This document shows, piece after piece, positions 6,921 through 7,984 of a DNA stretch of 7,984 nucleotides. Position numbers and translations under genes: made by a program. Below the pieces are notes generated by a model. The model did no database searches. It had not been told where the DNA came from and saw only the letters and a program-made list of their open reading frames with translations. This DNA comes from Kordiimonadaceae bacterium. GTDB taxonomy: Bacteria; Pseudomonadota; Alphaproteobacteria; Sphingomonadales; Emcibacteraceae. The DNA lies in NCBI GenBank assembly GCA_018699075.1, contig JABIPV010000180.1, positions 1-7,984 of the forward strand. Direction: 5' to 3'. The stretch's first letter is position 1; every line of letters begins with the position of its first letter.

Positions 6921-7127
6921 TTATAGATTAACACGAATAATTCTTTGAACGGAACGGGGCGTCAGATCAACAATATTGGCAATAACAGCCGTTGCAATTC
7001 CTTTGTGGTGCAAGTCCATTATATTCTTAACTCTTACGACACGGGCGCACGTTTCAGTGTTTTTTGATGTCGGCTGATAAATAGGGGCCATTTTGCAAAC
7101 GACATTAAAAGCATAGTTAATTCGCAT
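6921..7127 (-). CDS. Short putative helix-turn-helix protein (68 residues), possibly a fragment
   Basis: Residues 34-65 follow the spacing of a homeodomain-like helix-turn-helix: IMDLHHKGI, then TAVIANIVDLTPRSVQRIIR, with the small residue, the turn before LTPRS and a basic recognition helix. The first 30 residues have no recognisable features. No Shine-Dalgarno is visible before ATG 7127 or before the internal ATG 7091, so the true start is uncertain and the frame might be a remnant of a larger DNA-binding protein such as a regulator or transposase. Its start codon lies within a perfect palindrome at 7125-7140, which would fit autoregulation. It is convergent with the membrane gene and downstream of the large minus-strand gene on the same strand. 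Confidence 0.45.
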   Translation of the reverse strand: MRINYAFNVVCKMAPIYQPTSKNTETCARVVRVKNIMDLHHKGIATAVIANIVDLTPRSVQRIIRVNL

Positions 7128-7140
7128 AATATATATTATG
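7125..7140. repeat. Perfect 16-bp palindrome over a start codon, possible operator
   Basis: CATAATATATATTATG is identical to its reverse complement. The first three bases are the start codon of the minus-strand helix-turn-helix frame. All but the two end pairs are A or T, so chance is more likely than for a mixed sequence, but 16 perfect positions placed on a putative regulator's start is a typical operator position. Confidence 0.4.
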
Positions 7141-7220
7141 GTAAATTTTTAGTATACGTATTTATGTGTATTGGGCGCTGTGAGCTTGATTAGCTTGTCT
7201 TTACCGTAACCTGCTTCACT

Positions 7221-7984
7221 TTAATGTCTATAGATAGTTGTAACGATTTTTAATTTTTTGTTTTTTAGGTCTCTGAGTATTCTCGCCCAGTGTAATGCTT
7301 CGTCTCTAAAGGCAAATATGATTGCGGCGCGTTTATTGGCAAAGTATTCTGGCTGGCTATCAAGAACCTTATTGATTTTCACTTCTAATACCTCAATCCA
7401 GGTTTTTGTATGATCTTCTGTTTTAACAAATGAAAAACCATTTTGCTTGGCTATTTTTTTTGCAGTTTGTAATGATTTGGTAAATTCTTTTCTATTCACT
7501 TTTTGAGTTATGAATAAATAGCCTCCGGATAATGTTGAATATTTTAGGCTCTGCCAATCCAACTTATAATCTTCACCAATTGCCGCATCGAAGGAAAATA
7601 CATGGGCGAAAAACTTTAATTGGTTTTTTAAATTTTTATCCGGCAACAATCTCGAAGCTTTTTTAGTAAGGTCAAGACGCGTAACGTTGCGGTCAACATC
7701 CTTTGAAGCTTCATCCGTACACGCATAATCAACATATGGGCCATTTCCAGACGCAACATTGCATAAATCAGTGCCACATAAAGCGTCATAGATCTTGATT
7801 TTTGTCTGATAATCAATTTCATATTTTTGGAAAAATTTTCTGTAAGCCGTGCCCATCTGTGGATAATGTGGAAATTTTTCCCATAATAAATCTTTACCTA
7901 GATTTATATTAACGCTGTCGTCTATAACGCGCTCTATTTTTCTCTTTGTCGGCTTCGCAGGTTGTTTTTTATTTTTAAAATTAA
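7221..7984 (-). CDS. Unrecognised protein, 5' end outside window; class I methyltransferase-like strand pattern
   Basis: The frame is open from the right edge to TAA 7221-7223: at least 253 residues, with the N-terminus missing. The first Met in view (7856) is internal, because 42 coherent codons precede it, including a basic, proline-containing linker-like stretch (KNKKQPAKPTKRK) and LLWEKFPHYPQ. I do not recognise the family. Counting from that Met, the pattern resembles a SAM-binding Rossmann fold: KIYDALCGTDLC (21-32) as strand 1 and loop, VDYACTDEAS (42-51) with an acidic residue after strand 2, RLDLT (60-64), FAHVFSFDAA (83-92) as strand 4, GGYLFITQKV (111-120) as strand 5, a helix (122-139), then FSFVKTED and WIEVLEVKI as a final hairpin. 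The strand-1 loop lacks the usual GxGxG. The tail (165-211) is basic. A methyltransferase-like role is a guess; it may be a catalytically dead or unrelated fold. Confidence 0.8.
   Translation of the reverse strand, partial: NFKNKKQPAKPTKRKIERVIDDSVNINLGKDLLWEKFPHYPQMGTAYRKFFQKYEIDYQTKIKIYDALCGTDLCNVASGNGPYVDYACTDEASKDVDRNVTRLDLTKKASRLLPDKNLKNQLKFFAHVFSFDAAIGEDYKLDWQSLKYSTLSGGYLFITQKVNRKEFTKSLQTAKKIAKQNGFSFVKTEDHTKTWIEVLEVKINKVLDSQPEYFANKRAAIIFAFRDEALHWARILRDLKNKKLKIVTTIYRH

Noticed and set aside
5324..7141. Repeated ATATATTATGG at 5324-5334 and 7131-7141
   Set aside because: An 11-bp match in very AT-rich gaps is expected by chance and the flanks differ.
1..7984. CRISPR array, tRNA or rRNA genes, insertion sequence ends
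   Set aside because: I saw no spaced direct repeats, cloverleaf arms, conserved rRNA segments or terminal inverted repeats with a transposase in the window.

Overview
The window looks like a bacterial chromosome segment from a Gram-negative organism. The support is a Sec-exported M1 peptidase, a Tat-exported flavoenzyme and a sulfide:quinone oxidoreductase of the mitochondrial/proteobacterial kind. Base composition is moderately AT-rich. A marine alphaproteobacterium (for example Kordiimonadales-like) would fit the protein styles, but that is an inference from general familiarity and not something shown here.

Left part (1-5213) holds three large, well-preserved enzymes. A secreted M1 zinc aminopeptidase (minus strand) runs off the left edge. 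It is divergent from a sulfide:quinone oxidoreductase gene (plus strand, 2123-3376) across a 180-bp AT-rich control region. The sqr gene is convergent, with only 16 bp between stop codons, with a 606-residue Tat-exported FAD oxidoreductase of the spermidine-dehydrogenase-like family (minus strand, 3393-5213). SQR feeds electrons from sulfide into the quinone pool. The SpdH-like enzyme would oxidise an amine in the periplasm. The peptidase would release amino acids or peptides outside the cytoplasm. They are neighbours but not one operon.

Middle part (5390-6741) is a plus-strand run of three small genes: a DUF1801 (YdhG-like) protein, a 109-residue protein of unknown function with a near-perfect Shine-Dalgarno, and a 141-residue protein with about three membrane segments. 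A hydrophobic reading frame starts on the stop codon of the unknown gene and runs into the membrane-protein gene.

Right part (6742-7984) is more AT-rich and looks accessory. It holds a possible 30-residue membrane peptide split by a T9 run that forms a canonical -1 slippery heptamer, a short minus-strand reading frame with a helix-turn-helix-like C-terminus whose start codon lies inside a perfect 16-bp palindrome, and the 3' part of a larger unrecognised minus-strand gene. That last frame is open to the right edge, and its order of predicted strands resembles a class I methyltransferase fold.

I see no CRISPR array, rRNA or tRNA gene, insertion sequence or convincing intrinsic terminator. I do not see a clear, complete new system. 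The best candidates for something undescribed are in 5849-7984.
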